A stretch of 64,000 bases of DNA from Ramlibacter pallidus (GCF_015070875.1 NZ_JADDIV010000005.1:186001-250000); one strand, 5' to 3'; counted from the stretch's first letter, positions 10,131 through 20,271 are shown. The notes: generated by a model not told the origin, from the letters alone. Numbers and translations: made by a program.

Positions 10131-11012
10131 TCAGTAATGCACCTTCTTCTCGACGAACTTGAACTGCACGACCGTCAGCGCGACGACGATCACCATCAGC
10201 ACCACCGACTGCGCGGCGGAGCCGTTGATGTCCATCGCCTTGAAGCCGTCGTAGTAGACCTTGTAGACGAGGATGGAGGTGTCCTTGCCCGGGCCGCCGT
10301 TGGTGGCGGCGTCGACGATCGCGAAGGTCTCGAAGAACGCGTAGACGACGTTGATCACCAGCAGGAAGAAGGTCGTGGGAGACAGCAGCGGCCAGACGAT
10401 GCTCCAGAAGCGCTTCCAGGGGCCGGCGCCGTCGATCGTGGCGGCCTCGATCAGCGAGTGCGGGATGGACTGCAGGCCGGCCAGGAAGAACAGGAAGTTG
10501 TACGAGATGTGCTTCCAGATCGCGGCCATCACGATCAGGGCCATCGCGTGGTTGCCATTGAGCACGTGGTTCCACTCGAAGCCCATCTCGATGAGGGCGT
10601 AGCGGATCACGCCGTAGGGAGACGCGAACATCATCAGCCACAGCACGCCGGCCACCACGGGGGCGACGGCATACGGCCAGATCAGCAGCGTCTTGTAGAT
10701 GCCCGCCGCGCGCACGACGCGGTTGGCCATGACGGCCAGCAGCAGCGAGACCGCCAGTCCGCCCACCGCCACCAGCGCCGAGAAAAGCGCCGTGATGCGG
10801 AACGAGTCGAGGTAGCCGGGATCGTTGAACAGGCGCTGGAAGTTCTCCAGCCCGACGAACTCGCTGCTCGAGCCGAACGCGTCTTCCTGCAGCACGCTCT
10901 GGTACAGCGCCTGGCCCGCGGGCCAGAAGAAGAACACCAGGATGATGGCCATCTGGGGCGCGATCAGCACCCACGGCAGCCACGCCGATTTGAATAAGAC
11001 CCTCTTCTCCAT
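10131..11012 (-). CDS. ugpA: sn-Glycerol-3-phosphate ABC permease UgpA
   Basis: A 293-residue inner-membrane permease with about six spans; the first is near residues 12-34. The EAA motif is SLIEAATIDGAGPWKRFWSIVWPLLSP. I take the ATG at 11010-11012 (MEKRVLFKSAWLPW), matching the family N-terminus; an earlier in-frame start would run into the terminator region. The gene follows ugpB after a 182-bp gap that contains a transcription terminator, so it is probably made at a lower level than the binding protein. Confidence 0.95.
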   Translation of the reverse strand: MEKRVLFKSAWLPWVLIAPQMAIILVFFFWPAGQALYQSVLQEDAFGSSSEFVGLENFQRLFNDPGYLDSFRITALFSALVAVGGLAVSLLLAVMANRVVRAAGIYKTLLIWPYAVAPVVAGVLWLMMFASPYGVIRYALIEMGFEWNHVLNGNHAMALIVMAAIWKHISYNFLFFLAGLQSIPHSLIEAATIDGAGPWKRFWSIVWPLLSPTTFFLLVINVVYAFFETFAIVDAATNGGPGKDTSILVYKVYYDGFKAMDINGSAAQSVVLMVIVVALTVVQFKFVEKKVHY

Positions 11013-11049
11013 GGGCGCGTATTGTCTATGAACTGTCGAGGTGCCAAAC

Positions 11050-11080
11050 AAAAAAGGTGGGCAAAACGTGCTTGCCCACC
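11050..11080 (-). terminator. Intrinsic terminator/attenuator between ugpB and ugpA
   Basis: On the minus strand a perfect 9-bp stem (GGTGGGCAA with TTGCCCACC, 7-nt loop) is followed by six T and then GTTT. It sits after ugpB and before ugpA in the direction of transcription. Partial read-through here would make more binding protein than permease, a known strategy in ABC importer operons. Confidence 0.75.
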
Positions 11081-11105
11081 CTAAGGATCGTTGTTCTCCC
11101 TGAAA

Positions 11106-11130
11106 CCCTCCCCCGCTTGGCGGGGGAGGG
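11106..11130. repeat. GC-rich 11-bp perfect hairpin (intergenic repeat type)
   Basis: A perfect inverted repeat CCCTCCCCCGC / GCGGGGGAGGG with a 3-nt loop lies between ugpB and ugpA, followed on the plus strand by CTGGGGAGGGGG. This layout resembles the small intergenic hairpin repeats common in GC-rich proteobacteria. It could stabilise the 3' end of ugpB mRNA. A second short palindrome (CAAGGGCT/AGCCCTTG, 11187-11204) covers the ugpB stop codon. Confidence 0.6.
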
Positions 11131-11194
11131 CTGGGGAGGGGGTGCCGTCAATCCGATGCGAGCAGCGGAGCGCGCCAGAAGGACGGCAAGGGCT

Positions 11195-12505
11195 TTAGCC
11201 CTTGTTGGCCTTCTGAAAGCGCTCGAGCTGTTCGTTGCCGCGCTTCACGGCATTGTCCAGGGCTTCCTTCGCGCTCTTGTTGCCCTGCCAGACGCCTTCC
11301 AGTTCCTCGTCGATGATCGTGCGGATCTGGACGAAGTTGCCCAGGCGCACCCCGCGCGACTTGTCGGTGGTCTTGCGCACCATCTGGTTCACCGAGACGT
11401 CGAAGCCGGGGTTCTGCTTGTAGAAGCCGGACTTCTCCGTCAGCTCGAACGAGGCCTTGGTCACCGGAAGGTAGCCCGTGCGCTGGTGGCTGGCCGCCGC
11501 GACTTCCGGCTTGGACAGGTGGGCCAGGAACAGCGCGACGCCCTTGTACTCCTCGGGCTTCTTGCCGGCCATGACCCACAGGCTGCCGCCGCCGATGACG
11601 GTGTTCTGCGGGGCGCCGGGGACGTCCGGGTAGTAGGGCAGGGTGCCGATGCCATAGCCGAACTTGCTGTTGCGCTTCACGTTGCCGGAGAGACCCGACG
11701 AGCCGGTGATCATGGCGCACTCGCCGGACACGAAGGTGGAGTCGGCCTTGTTCTCGCGGCCCTTGTAGACGAACAGGCCGCTCTTGGCCATGTTGCCCAG
11801 ATTCTCGATGTGGCGCACGTGCAGCGGGCTGTTGAACGCCAGGCGCGTGTCGAGGCCGCCGAAGCCGTTGTTCTTTGACGCGTACAGCACGTTGTGCCAG
11901 GCCGAGAAGGTCTCCAGCTGCGTCCAGCTGATCCAGCTGGTGGTGAACGGGCACTTGTGGCCGGAAGCCTTCAGCTTGGCGGCCGCCAGGGCCACTTCAG
12001 GCCAGGTCTTGGGCGGGTTCTCCGGGTCCAGGCCGGCGGCCTTGAACGCGTCCTTGTTGTAGTGGAAGACGGGCGTGGAGCTGTTGAACGGGTAGCTCAG
12101 CATCTGGCCGTTGGGGGCCGTGTAGTAGCCGGCCACGGCGGGCACGTAGACGCTGGGGTCGAACTTCAGGCCGGCCTTGTTCATCACGTCGGCCACCGGC
12201 ACGATCGCGCCCTTGGCGTTCATCATCGTCGCGGTGCCGACCTCGAAGATCTGGATCAGGTGCGGGGCATTGCCGGCGCGGTACGCGGCGATGCCGGCGG
12301 TCATGGACTCGGCGTAGCTGCCCTTGAACGTGGGCACCACCTTGTAGTCCTTCTGGCTGGCGTTGAAGTCCTTGGCCAGGTCGTTCACCCACTCCCCCAG
12401 GGCGCCGCCCATCGAATGCCACCACTGGATCTCCGTCTGCGCCTGGGCCGGCCCGGCGGCGAAAAATGCGGCCGAAAGTGCCAGCGCAGAAAGCTTAAGT
12501 TTCAT
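11195..12505 (-). CDS. ugpB: sn-Glycerol-3-phosphate-binding periplasmic protein
   Basis: A 436-residue solute-binding protein of the extracellular family 1 type. A signal peptide with cleavage near AQA-QTEIQWWHSM (about residue 23) sends it to the periplasm. WWHSMGGALGEWVNDLAKDFN and the SGLSGNVKRN and WVMAGKKPEEYKGVALFL segments are typical of UgpB. The ATG at 12503-12505 has AGGAG six bases upstream; the adjacent TTG is rejected. It is the first gene of ugpBAECQ, an order that differs from E. coli only in small details. Confidence 0.96.
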   Translation of the reverse strand: MKLKLSALALSAAFFAAGPAQAQTEIQWWHSMGGALGEWVNDLAKDFNASQKDYKVVPTFKGSYAESMTAGIAAYRAGNAPHLIQIFEVGTATMMNAKGAIVPVADVMNKAGLKFDPSVYVPAVAGYYTAPNGQMLSYPFNSSTPVFHYNKDAFKAAGLDPENPPKTWPEVALAAAKLKASGHKCPFTTSWISWTQLETFSAWHNVLYASKNNGFGGLDTRLAFNSPLHVRHIENLGNMAKSGLFVYKGRENKADSTFVSGECAMITGSSGLSGNVKRNSKFGYGIGTLPYYPDVPGAPQNTVIGGGSLWVMAGKKPEEYKGVALFLAHLSKPEVAAASHQRTGYLPVTKASFELTEKSGFYKQNPGFDVSVNQMVRKTTDKSRGVRLGNFVQIRTIIDEELEGVWQGNKSAKEALDNAVKRGNEQLERFQKANKG

Positions 12506-12540
12506 CAATCACTCCTGTTGCGTGTGCCTCAAAGGGCGTA

Positions 12541-12594
12541 ACTCTACGGTGTCTTTGTGACGCGGATTAGACAGGCCGCCCCTGGCAGCGGCAA
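12541..12594 (-). promoter_or_regulatory. ugp operon promoter region with possible Pho box
   Basis: Two overlapping readings on the minus strand. (1) A sigma-70 pattern: TTGCCG (12589-12594), 17-bp spacer, TCTAAT (12566-12571). (2) A PhoB-type pattern: CTGTCTA-ATCC-GCGTCAC (12557-12574), each half matching the Pho consensus at 5 of 7 positions, followed after 10 bp by TAGAGT (12541-12546), the spacing expected when PhoB replaces the -35. ugp belongs to the Pho regulon in E. coli, so the second reading is plausible. Confidence 0.4.
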
Positions 12595-12625
12595 GCGGGT
12601 TTCCCATGACCCTGGACCATGTCCT

Positions 12626-12654
12626 TTGCTGCGCTGCGGTAACATGCCTATTCA
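12626..12654 (+). promoter_or_regulatory. Sigma-70-type promoter for the DUF3683 gene
   Basis: TTGCTG (12626-12631) and TATTCA (12649-12654) separated by 17 bp, ending 40 bp before the ATG at 12695. It points away from the ugp promoter in the same 189-bp intergenic region. Pattern match only. Confidence 0.45.
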
Positions 12655-12694
12655 GCCGGGGCTGCATCCGTTTGGCTGACATTGCACTGACCGA

Positions 12695-15600
12695 ATGAAC
12701 GCGCCAACCACACTCGAACAACTCATGGCTGCGGTCGGCGGCGAAGCGCCGCGCCTGCGCGAGATCCCCTACAACTACACCTCGTTCTCCGACCGCGAGA
12801 TCGTGATCCGCGTGCTCGGCTCGCGTGCGTGGGAGGTGCTGAACCAGCTGCGCGAGGAGCGCCGCACCGGCCGCTCCGCCCGGATGCTCTACGAGGTGCT
12901 GGGCGACATCTGGGTCGTGCAGCGCAACCCGTACCTGCAGGACGACCTGCTGGACAACCCGAAGCGGCGGCGGCTGCTGGTCGAAGCCCTGCAGCACCGG
13001 CTGCACGAGGTCGAGAAGCGGCGCGACCCGGACAGCGATGCACAGCGCAACGCCCTGGTCGGCGAACTGCTGGAGGCCGCGCGTGCCGCGGTCCACCACT
13101 TCGACGCCGCCTTCACGGAAACCGCAGCCCTGCGCACCCGAGCCACGCGCCTGCTGCGCCGCTACACGGCCAAGGACAACATCAAGTTCGACGGCCTGTC
13201 GCGTGTCTCGCACGTGACGGACGCGACCGACTGGCGCGTCGAATACCCGTTCGTGGTGCTGACCCCGGACACCGAGGCCGAGATGGCCGGCCTGGTCAAG
13301 GGCTGCATCGAGCTGGGCCTGACCATCATCCCGCGCGGCGGCGGCACGGGCTATACCGGCGGCGCGATCCCGCTGACCTGGAAGAGCGCGGTGATCAACA
13401 CCGAGAAGCTCGAGACCATGACCGAGGTCGAGAAGATCGCGATCGCCGGCCACGCCGAGCCGGTCGCCACGGTGTGGACCGAAGCGGGCGTCGTCACGCA
13501 GCGCGTGTCCGACGCCGCCGAGCGCGCCGGCTTCGTCTTCGCCGTCGACCCGACCTCGGCGGAAGCGTCCTGCATCGGCGGCAACATCGCGATGAACGCG
13601 GGCGGCAAGAAGGCGGTGCTGTGGGGCACGGCGCTGGACAACCTCGTGTCGTGGCGCATGGTCACACCGCAGGCCGACTGGCTCGAGGTCGTCCGCCTCG
13701 ACCACAACCTCGGCAAGATCCATGACGCGCCGGTGGCGACCTTCGAGCTGCGCTATTTCGACGCCGCATCGAAGATCGACTGGACGAAACCGCGGCGCAC
13801 GGAGCGGCTGGAGATCCCGGGCGCGAGCTTCCGCAAGGAAGGCCTCGGCAAGGACGTCACCGACAAGTTCCTGTCCGGCCTGCCCGGCATCCAGAAGGAA
13901 GGCTGCGACGGCCTGATCACCAGCGCGCGCTGGGTGGTGCACCGCATGCCGCAGCACACGCGCACCGTGTGCATGGAATTCTTCGGCAACGCGCGCGACG
14001 CCGTGCCGTCGATCGTGGAGATCAAGGACTTCATGTTCGCCGAGCAGAAGCGCACGGGCGTCGTGCTGGCCGGCCTGGAGCACCTGGACGACCGCTACCT
14101 AAAGGCCGTGGGCTATGCCACGAAGTCCAAGCGCGGCGGCCTGCCGAAGATGGTGCTGATCGGCGACATCGCCGGCGACGATCCCGACGCGGTGGCCCGC
14201 GCCACGTCCGAAGTCGTGCGCCTGGCCAACTCGCGCAGCGGCGAAGGCTTCGTGGCGGTGAGCCCCGAGGCGCGCAAGAAGTTCTGGCTGGACCGCAAGC
14301 GCACGGCGGCGATCAGCAAGCACACCAACGCCTTCAAGATCAACGAGGACGTCGTGATCCCGCTGCCGCGGATGGCGGAATACACCGACGGCATCGAGCG
14401 CATCAACATCGAGCTGTCGCTGCGCAACAAGATCCAGCTGGCCGACGAACTGGAAGCGTTCTTCGAGCGCGGCCGCCTGCCCCTGGGCAAGCAGGACGAC
14501 GCCGGCGAGATCCCGTCCGCCGAGCTGCTGGAGGACCGCGTGCAGCAGGCGCTGGCCCTGGTGCGCGGCGTGCGCGCGCAGTGGCAGGACTGGCTGGCCA
14601 ACGTCGGGGACCTGTTCCCGCAGCTGCAGGACCACACCCTGCGCGCCAGCTGGAAGACGCAGATCCGCGCGCCGCTGGCCGCCATCTTCTCGGGCAACCC
14701 GTTCGCGCCCATCCTCGGCGAGGTGAACGCGATCCACCAGCGCGTGCTCAAGGGCCGCGTCTGGGTGGCGCTGCACATGCACGCCGGCGACGGCAACGTG
14801 CACACCAACATCCCGGTCAACAGCGACGACTACGCCATGCTGCAGTCGGCGCACGAGGCCGTGAAGCGCATCATGGCGCTGGCGCGGTCGCTCGACGGCG
14901 TGATCTCCGGCGAGCACGGCATCGGCATCACGAAGCTCGAATTCCTGACCGACGAGGAGATCGCGCCCTTCGCCGACTACAAGAATCGCGTCGACCCGGA
15001 AGGCCGCTTCAACAAGGGCAAGCTGCTGCGGCCGTCCACCGTCGGCGGGGTGGATGCCGACACCTCGGTCTACGCGGACCTCACGAACGCCTACACGCCT
15101 TCGTTCGGGCTGATGGGGCACGAGTCGATCATCATGCAGCAGTCGGACATCGGCGCGATCTCCGATTCCATCAAGGACTGCCTGCGCTGCGGCAAGTGCA
15201 AGCCCGTCTGCGCGACCCACGTGCCGCGCGCCAACCTGCTGTACAGCCCGCGCAACAAGATCCTGGCCACCTCGCTGCTGGTGGAGGCCTTCCTCTACGA
15301 GGAGCAGACGCGCCGCGGCGTGTCGATCAAGCACTGGGAGGAGTTCGAGGACGTCTCCGACCACTGCACGGTCTGCCACAAGTGCGCCAACCCCTGCCCG
15401 GTGAAGATCGACTTCGGCGACGTCTCCATGAACATGCGCAACCTGCTGCGCAAGATGGGGCAGAAGAGCTTCCGGCCCGGCAATGCCGCGGCGATGTTCA
15501 TGCTGAACGCGACGAATCCGCAGACGATCAAGCTGGTGCGCGGCGCGATGGTGGGCGTGGCCTTCAAGGCGCAGCGCCTCGCCAACAACCTGCTGCGCGG

Positions 15601-16591
15601 CTTCGCCCACCTGCAGGTGACGAAGCCGCCGGAGACGCACTTCGCCGCTCCCATCAAGGAGCAGGTGATCCACTTCGTCAACAAGAAGCTGCCCAAGGGC
15701 CTGCCGAACAAGACCTCGCGCGCGCTGCTGGACATCGAGGACAAGGACTACGTCCCCATCATCCGCGACCCGCAGGCCACGACGGCGGAGTCGGAAGCGG
15801 TCTTCTACTTCCCCGGTTGCGGCTCCGAACGGCTGTTCTCGCAGGTCGGCCTGGCGACGCAGGCGATGCTCTGGCACGCCGGCGTGCAGACCGTGCTGCC
15901 GCCCGGCTACCTGTGCTGCGGCTATCCGCAGCGCGGTTCCGGCCAGTTCGACAAGGCCGAGAAGATGATCACCGACAACCGGGTGCTGTTCCACCGCGTG
16001 GCGAATACGCTGAACTACCTGGACATCAAGACCGTGGTGGTCTCCTGCGGCACCTGCTACGACCAGCTGCAGGGCTACGAGTTCGACAAGATCTTCCCGG
16101 GCTGCCGCATCATCGACATCCACGAGTACCTGCTCGAAAAGGGCATCAAGCTCGAAGGCGCCGGCGGCTACCTGTACCACGACCCCTGCCACACGCCGAT
16201 GAAGCTGCAGGAGCCGATGAAGACGGTCAAGGCGCTGGTGGGCGAGAACGTGCGCAAGTCCGAGCGCTGCTGCGGCGAATCCGGCACCTTCGGCGTCACC
16301 CGCCCCGACATCGCGACACAGGTCCGCTTCCGCAAGGAAGAGGAGCTGCGCAAGGACGAAGCGGCGCTGCGGGCCACCGGCGCGGTCGGCGAGAAGGACA
16401 ACATCAAGATCCTCACCAGCTGCCCCAGCTGCCTGCAGGGTATGCACCGCTACAACCACGACCTGCAGAACGGCCTGCTCGAGGCCGACTACATCGTCGT
16501 CGAGATGGCGAACAAGATCCTCGGCGCGGACTGGATGAAGGACTACGTGCGCGCCGCCAACGCGGGCGGCATCGAGCGGGTGCTGGTGTGA
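12695..16591 (+). CDS. DUF3683 / FAD-linked oxidase / Fe-S / CCG fusion oxidoreductase
   Basis: A 1298-residue multidomain redox protein. N-terminal DUF3683 (about 1-140), an FAD-binding PCMH domain with [15 protein letters not shown] at 213-227, an FAD-oxidase C domain (about 600-790), then two [4Fe-4S] motifs (C829, C832, C835, C839 and C891, C894, C897, C901) and two CCG domains (C1042 with C1074-C1075; C1192-C1193). This joins GlcD-, GlcF- and GlpC-like parts in one chain, so it is likely a membrane-associated 2-hydroxyacid (lactate/glycolate type) dehydrogenase feeding quinones; the substrate is not determinable. The family occurs widely in Burkholderiales. The start lacks a clear ribosome site, but the [14 protein letters not shown] block follows closely. 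Confidence 0.93.
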   Translation: MNAPTTLEQLMAAVGGEAPRLREIPYNYTSFSDREIVIRVLGSRAWEVLNQLREERRTGRSARMLYEVLGDIWVVQRNPYLQDDLLDNPKRRRLLVEALQHRLHEVEKRRDPDSDAQRNALVGELLEAARAAVHHFDAAFTETAALRTRATRLLRRYTAKDNIKFDGLSRVSHVTDATDWRVEYPFVVLTPDTEAEMAGLVKGCIELGLTIIPRGGGTGYTGGAIPLTWKSAVINTEKLETMTEVEKIAIAGHAEPVATVWTEAGVVTQRVSDAAERAGFVFAVDPTSAEASCIGGNIAMNAGGKKAVLWGTALDNLVSWRMVTPQADWLEVVRLDHNLGKIHDAPVATFELRYFDAASKIDWTKPRRTERLEIPGASFRKEGLGKDVTDKFLSGLPGIQKEGCDGLITSARWVVHRMPQHTRTVCMEFFGNARDAVPSIVEIKDFMFAEQKRTGVVLAGLEHLDDRYLKAVGYATKSKRGGLPKMVLIGDIAGDDPDAVARATSEVVRLANSRSGEGFVAVSPEARKKFWLDRKRTAAISKHTNAFKINEDVVIPLPRMAEYTDGIERINIELSLRNKIQLADELEAFFERGRLPLGKQDDAGEIPSAELLEDRVQQALALVRGVRAQWQDWLANVGDLFPQLQDHTLRASWKTQIRAPLAAIFSGNPFAPILGEVNAIHQRVLKGRVWVALHMHAGDGNVHTNIPVNSDDYAMLQSAHEAVKRIMALARSLDGVISGEHGIGITKLEFLTDEEIAPFADYKNRVDPEGRFNKGKLLRPSTVGGVDADTSVYADLTNAYTPSFGLMGHESIIMQQSDIGAISDSIKDCLRCGKCKPVCATHVPRANLLYSPRNKILATSLLVEAFLYEEQTRRGVSIKHWEEFEDVSDHCTVCHKCANPCPVKIDFGDVSMNMRNLLRKMGQKSFRPGNAAAMFMLNATNPQTIKLVRGAMVGVAFKAQRLANNLLRGFAHLQVTKPPETHFAAPIKEQVIHFVNKKLPKGLPNKTSRALLDIEDKDYVPIIRDPQATTAESEAVFYFPGCGSERLFSQVGLATQAMLWHAGVQTVLPPGYLCCGYPQRGSGQFDKAEKMITDNRVLFHRVANTLNYLDIKTVVVSCGTCYDQLQGYEFDKIFPGCRIIDIHEYLLEKGIKLEGAGGYLYHDPCHTPMKLQEPMKTVKALVGENVRKSERCCGESGTFGVTRPDIATQVRFRKEEELRKDEAALRATGAVGEKDNIKILTSCPSCLQGMHRYNHDLQNGLLEADYIVVEMANKILGADWMKDYVRAANAGGIERVLV

Positions 16592-17025
16592 CGGCGCCGG
16601 CCGGCTGCCCGTTGTGCGAGGGGCCGGGCGGCCGCCTGCTGGTGCAGGGTGCGCGCTGGCGCCTGGTGCATGCCGACGAACCCGGGTTCCCGGCGTTCTA
16701 CCGCGTCGTCTGGCAGGAGCATGTGCGGGAGTTCTCCGCGCTGGCGCCGGCGGATCGCGCGGAGTGCCTGGAGGTCGTGGTCGCCGTGGAGCAGGCCCTC
16801 CTGCGCCACCTGCGGCCGGCCAAGGTGAACCTCGCGAGCCTGGGCAATGCGGTGCCGCACCTGCACTGGCACGTGATCGCCCGGTTCGACTGGGACAGCC
16901 ATTTCCCCGGCGCCGTCTGGGCGCAGCCCCTGCGCACCGCCGATCGCGAACGGATCGCCGGCCTGTCGGCGCTGCTTCCCTCGCTTGAAGCGGACCTGGT
17001 TTCGCGGCTGCAGCCCCCCGCCTGA
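16588..17025 (+). CDS. HIT-family hydrolase
   Basis: A 145-residue histidine-triad protein, a family that hydrolyses nucleotidyl phosphoramidates or dinucleoside polyphosphates. The triad HLHWHV gives H91, H93 and H95. C7-x2-C10 near the start (CPLC) is typical of HIT proteins of this group. The GTG start overlaps the previous stop (GTGTGA context), so it is coupled to the large oxidoreductase gene. The substrate cannot be named. No signal peptide. Confidence 0.9.
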   Translation: MTAPAGCPLCEGPGGRLLVQGARWRLVHADEPGFPAFYRVVWQEHVREFSALAPADRAECLEVVVAVEQALLRHLRPAKVNLASLGNAVPHLHWHVIARFDWDSHFPGAVWAQPLRTADRERIAGLSALLPSLEADLVSRLQPPA

Positions 17026-17163
17026 AAACGCACGGCGCCGTGAAATCCCGCACGACGCTCCCGCGGCCCTCTCCCGACCGGATGCGGTAGGCTCTGCCTC
17101 AACCGTGTATAACCCGGGGAGTCGAGGATTCCGGTTGCAACACCGGTTACCGGAGGTTGGTCC

Positions 17164-18540
17164 ATGCTTGCCGCAACACATCGCCACCCATGGCTGGCCG
17201 CCCTGGCCGTCGCCGCGGCATTCCTGTCCGCGCCCGCGGTGCACGCCCAGTCCGCCGGCGAGGTGGAGTTCTCGCGCGGCGTCGGATTCGCCCAGACGCC
17301 GGGGCAGACGCCCCGCACCCTGGGCCGCGGCCTGCCGCTGCGCGAAGGTGACCGGCTCACCACGTCCGAAGGCGCCAGCGCGATCATCCGGCTGAACGAC
17401 GGCACGCGCATGACGGTGCGGCCCAACTCCGAACTCGTGCTGCAGCAGTACCAGTTCCGCGAGAACGCGCCGGACAACAGCTTCCTGATGCAGCTGGTGC
17501 GCGGCGGCTTCCGCGCCGTCACGGGCGTGATCTCCAAGAATTCCCCCAACGCGGCCCGCGTGCAGACCAGCACGGCCACCATCGGCATCCGCGGCACCGA
17601 CTTCGACGCCCGTCTGTGCAGCGGCCGCGAGTGCGTGCAGGAGTCCAACCAGATCCCCGACGCCGCCCGCCCCAACGCGGCGCAGGCGAGCGCGAAGATC
17701 GTCAATGCCCAGGGCGAGGTGTACGCGCTGGACGGTGCCGGCGGGCGCCGGCGCCTGGTCAACGGCGGCAGCGTCTACCCCGGCGACGTCGTCGAGACGG
17801 CGCGTGGCGGCCAGGCCGTGCTCGTGTTCCGCGACGACAGCCGCGTGTCGCTGGGATCGCAGACGCGCTTCCGCCTGGACAACTTCGTCTATGACGACCG
17901 CAACGCGGGCGAAGGCCGCTTCCTGGCGTCCATCCTGCGCGGCTCGGTTCGCGCGCTGACCGGGCTCATCGCCCGCGCCAACACGCGCAACGTCGGCTTC
18001 AGCACCGCCACCGCCACCATCGGCATCCGCGGCACCGGCTTCGACGTGCTCTGCACCGGGCCGTGCGCCGGCGAGCCGTCCACGGACGGCGGCACCGGCA
18101 CGACCCTGTGGACGTGGCTCGGCTCGATCGAGGTCGGCCAGCCCGGGCAGACGGCGCTGCAGGTGCTGCAGTCCGGCCAGGGCCTCTTCATCCCGCCCAG
18201 CGGCCCGATCCAGCAGATCACCAACCAGCCGAACATCGACGGCCCGCGGCCCGACCAGGTCGACGTGCCGGGCAACCTGTTCGGCGCCGGCGACGTCAAC
18301 GACGCGAGCGAGGGCCTGTTCGTCTTCGTGCGCGACGGCCACGTGGAAATCATCAGCGGCCGCGAGATCCTGCACCTCGGGAACGGGGAGGCCGGGTTCG
18401 CCGGCGCCGTCGTCGGGCGGCCCCCGGTGATCCCGAAGTTCATGGACTTCGACCGCATCCCGATGCCGACGTCGCGCAACCCCATGCTCACCAGCATCCT
18501 CGGCGAGCTGGGCATCCGCAGCAGCAACGTCTGCAGGTAG
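17164..18540 (+). CDS. Secreted protein with two tandem FecR domains
   Basis: A 458-residue protein with an N-terminal signal peptide (cleavage near VHAQ, residue 29). Two copies of a roughly 91-residue FecR-type domain are visible at 62-152 and 207-297; each has GD...V/L-R-x(D)GTR/DSR, a VRGGFRAVTG / LRGSVRALTG segment and ends in TATIGIRGTDFD / TATIGIRGTGFD followed by a Cys-bearing loop (C152, C157; C297, C301). Unlike the FecR sigma regulator it has no cytoplasmic domain or membrane anchor. The C-terminal 150 residues match no domain I know. The next gene is a TpsB transporter, so it may be periplasmic or itself exported. The ATG follows GGAGG. Confidence 0.85.
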   Translation: MLAATHRHPWLAALAVAAAFLSAPAVHAQSAGEVEFSRGVGFAQTPGQTPRTLGRGLPLREGDRLTTSEGASAIIRLNDGTRMTVRPNSELVLQQYQFRENAPDNSFLMQLVRGGFRAVTGVISKNSPNAARVQTSTATIGIRGTDFDARLCSGRECVQESNQIPDAARPNAAQASAKIVNAQGEVYALDGAGGRRRLVNGGSVYPGDVVETARGGQAVLVFRDDSRVSLGSQTRFRLDNFVYDDRNAGEGRFLASILRGSVRALTGLIARANTRNVGFSTATATIGIRGTGFDVLCTGPCAGEPSTDGGTGTTLWTWLGSIEVGQPGQTALQVLQSGQGLFIPPSGPIQQITNQPNIDGPRPDQVDVPGNLFGAGDVNDASEGLFVFVRDGHVEIISGREILHLGNGEAGFAGAVVGRPPVIPKFMDFDRIPMPTSRNPMLTSILGELGIRSSNVCR

Positions 18541-18616
18541 CCCGTGTGGCGGGTGACAAATTGTTCACCCGCGACGAGAATGGCCGACTTCCCTGTCTAA
18601 CAAGCGGCAAAGAAAC

Positions 18617-20248
18617 ATGAACGTAGGCCCTGTCACGCCGCGGCCCGCCCGGCACGTCCTGCTTGCCTTCATCGCCCTGGCCAGCGGAGCCGCCGGCGCG
18701 CAGGCACCCGCGGTCCAGCGCGCGGCACCCCCCATGGCCACCCCGGCGGCGGCGCCCGTGTTCGCCATCGGTGGCTTCCGCGTGGAAGGCGAGAACCCGC
18801 TCGGCGAAGCGCAGGCCCAGCGCGTCCTGGCCCCGTTCGTCCGCCCGCAAGCCACCATGGAGACGCTGCAGCAGGCCAGCGCCGCGCTCGAGACGGCGCT
18901 GCGCGATGCCGGCTACGGCCTGCACCGCGTCGCCCTGCCGCCCCAGGACGTGGGCGCCACGGTCAGGCTGCAGATCGTCAAGTTCACCGTGGGGCGCGTG
19001 GCCATCGAAGGCGCGCAGATCCACGATGCCACGAACGTGCGCCGCGCGCTGCCGGAGCTGAAGGAGGGCGAAAGCCCGAACTTCCGCACGCTCGCCATCC
19101 AGACGGCCATCGGCAACGAGAACCCGAACAAGCAGGTGCAGGTCAGCCTGCGCGAATCCGAGCAGCCGGACCGGATCGACGCCACGATCGCCGTCAAGGA
19201 GCAGCGCCCGTGGACCTTCGGCGTGGCGCTCTCGAATGCCGGCTCCGAGAACACCGGGCGCGACCGCTTCACCGTCTCCGGCGGGCACACCAACCTGTTC
19301 AACCTGGACCACGCGTTCGTCGCCGCGTACACGACCTCGCTGGCCGAACCGGACGACGTGCGGCAGCTGGGCCTGTCGTACAAGGTGCCGCTCTACGCGC
19401 AGGGCGGCGTGGTGAGTGCCACCTTCACGCGGTCGGACGTCGTCGGCAACTTCGGCGCCTTCAGCAGCACCGGTGCCGGCCACACCTTCGCCCTGGCCTA
19501 CACGCATTACCTCGCGCCGCGCGGCGGCCGCCGCAGCTACGTGAGCCTGGGCATCGAGGACAAGCAGTTCGACGCCGCGCGCATCAACGACATCGTGGTG
19601 CCCGGCGCCCTGGACCGCCGCAGCCGTCCGCTGGTGCTCGGCTACACCTCGCGCACCGAAACCGACGCCGCCGTCTGGGGCTACGACGTCGCCCTGGCGT
19701 GGAACACCGGCAGCGGCTCGCACAACGACCTCGCCTCCTACCAGAGCGAGGACCCGCGGGTGGACACCGTGCACTGGAAGGCGCTGCGCGCCGCCGCCAG
19801 CTACACCGCGCCGCTCGCCGGCGACTGGCTGTGGTCGGCCCGCTACGCGTTCCAGTACAGCCCGGACGTGCTGATCTCCGGCGAACAGTTCGGCCTGGGC
19901 GGCATCGCCTCGGTGCGCGGCACCGAACTCGAGCGCCCGATCTCCGGCGACAGCGGCATCTCGACCACCGTCGAGATCACGACGCCCGAACTGGCGCAGG
20001 GCCTGCGCGCCATCGGCTTCGTCGACGCGGGACTGCTGCGCAACAACAACCCGAACGGCTTCAACAAGCCCAGCAGCGATGGCCTCGCCAGCGTCGGCCT
20101 CGGCCTGCGCTTCGTGCGCGGCGCCTTCGAGGCGACCGCCGACTACGGCTACATCGTGAAGGGCAGCCGCGTGCCGCTGGCGGTGAATTCCGCCGCGCCC
20201 AAGAAGGGCGACGACCGCTTCTACGTGACGGTGTCCCTGCGCTTCTGA
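18617..20248 (+). CDS. TpsB/ShlB-FhaC-type outer-membrane transporter
   Basis: A 543-residue two-partner-secretion transporter. A signal peptide (cleavage near AGAQA, residue 30) is followed by a Pro/Ala-rich linker, POTRA-like domains (about 48-195) and a beta-barrel ending in the aromatic residue F (VTVSLRF), as needed for outer-membrane assembly. The barrel plug motif appears as SVRGTELERPISGDSG, close to the VRGY/F motif of FhaC, with Thr in the last place. TpsB proteins normally sit next to a large TpsA exoprotein; none is present here, and the only partner candidate is the FecR protein 76 bp upstream. Substrate unknown. Confidence 0.88.
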   Translation: MNVGPVTPRPARHVLLAFIALASGAAGAQAPAVQRAAPPMATPAAAPVFAIGGFRVEGENPLGEAQAQRVLAPFVRPQATMETLQQASAALETALRDAGYGLHRVALPPQDVGATVRLQIVKFTVGRVAIEGAQIHDATNVRRALPELKEGESPNFRTLAIQTAIGNENPNKQVQVSLRESEQPDRIDATIAVKEQRPWTFGVALSNAGSENTGRDRFTVSGGHTNLFNLDHAFVAAYTTSLAEPDDVRQLGLSYKVPLYAQGGVVSATFTRSDVVGNFGAFSSTGAGHTFALAYTHYLAPRGGRRSYVSLGIEDKQFDAARINDIVVPGALDRRSRPLVLGYTSRTETDAAVWGYDVALAWNTGSGSHNDLASYQSEDPRVDTVHWKALRAAASYTAPLAGDWLWSARYAFQYSPDVLISGEQFGLGGIASVRGTELERPISGDSGISTTVEITTPELAQGLRAIGFVDAGLLRNNNPNGFNKPSSDGLASVGLGLRFVRGAFEATADYGYIVKGSRVPLAVNSAAPKKGDDRFYVTVSLRF

Positions 20249-20271
20249 GCGCGTGCGCTTAAACTGGCGCA

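Noticed and set aside
14099..17053. 984-codon minus-strand open frame
   Set aside because: Shadow of the DUF3683 fusion and the HIT gene; composition typical of antisense frames.
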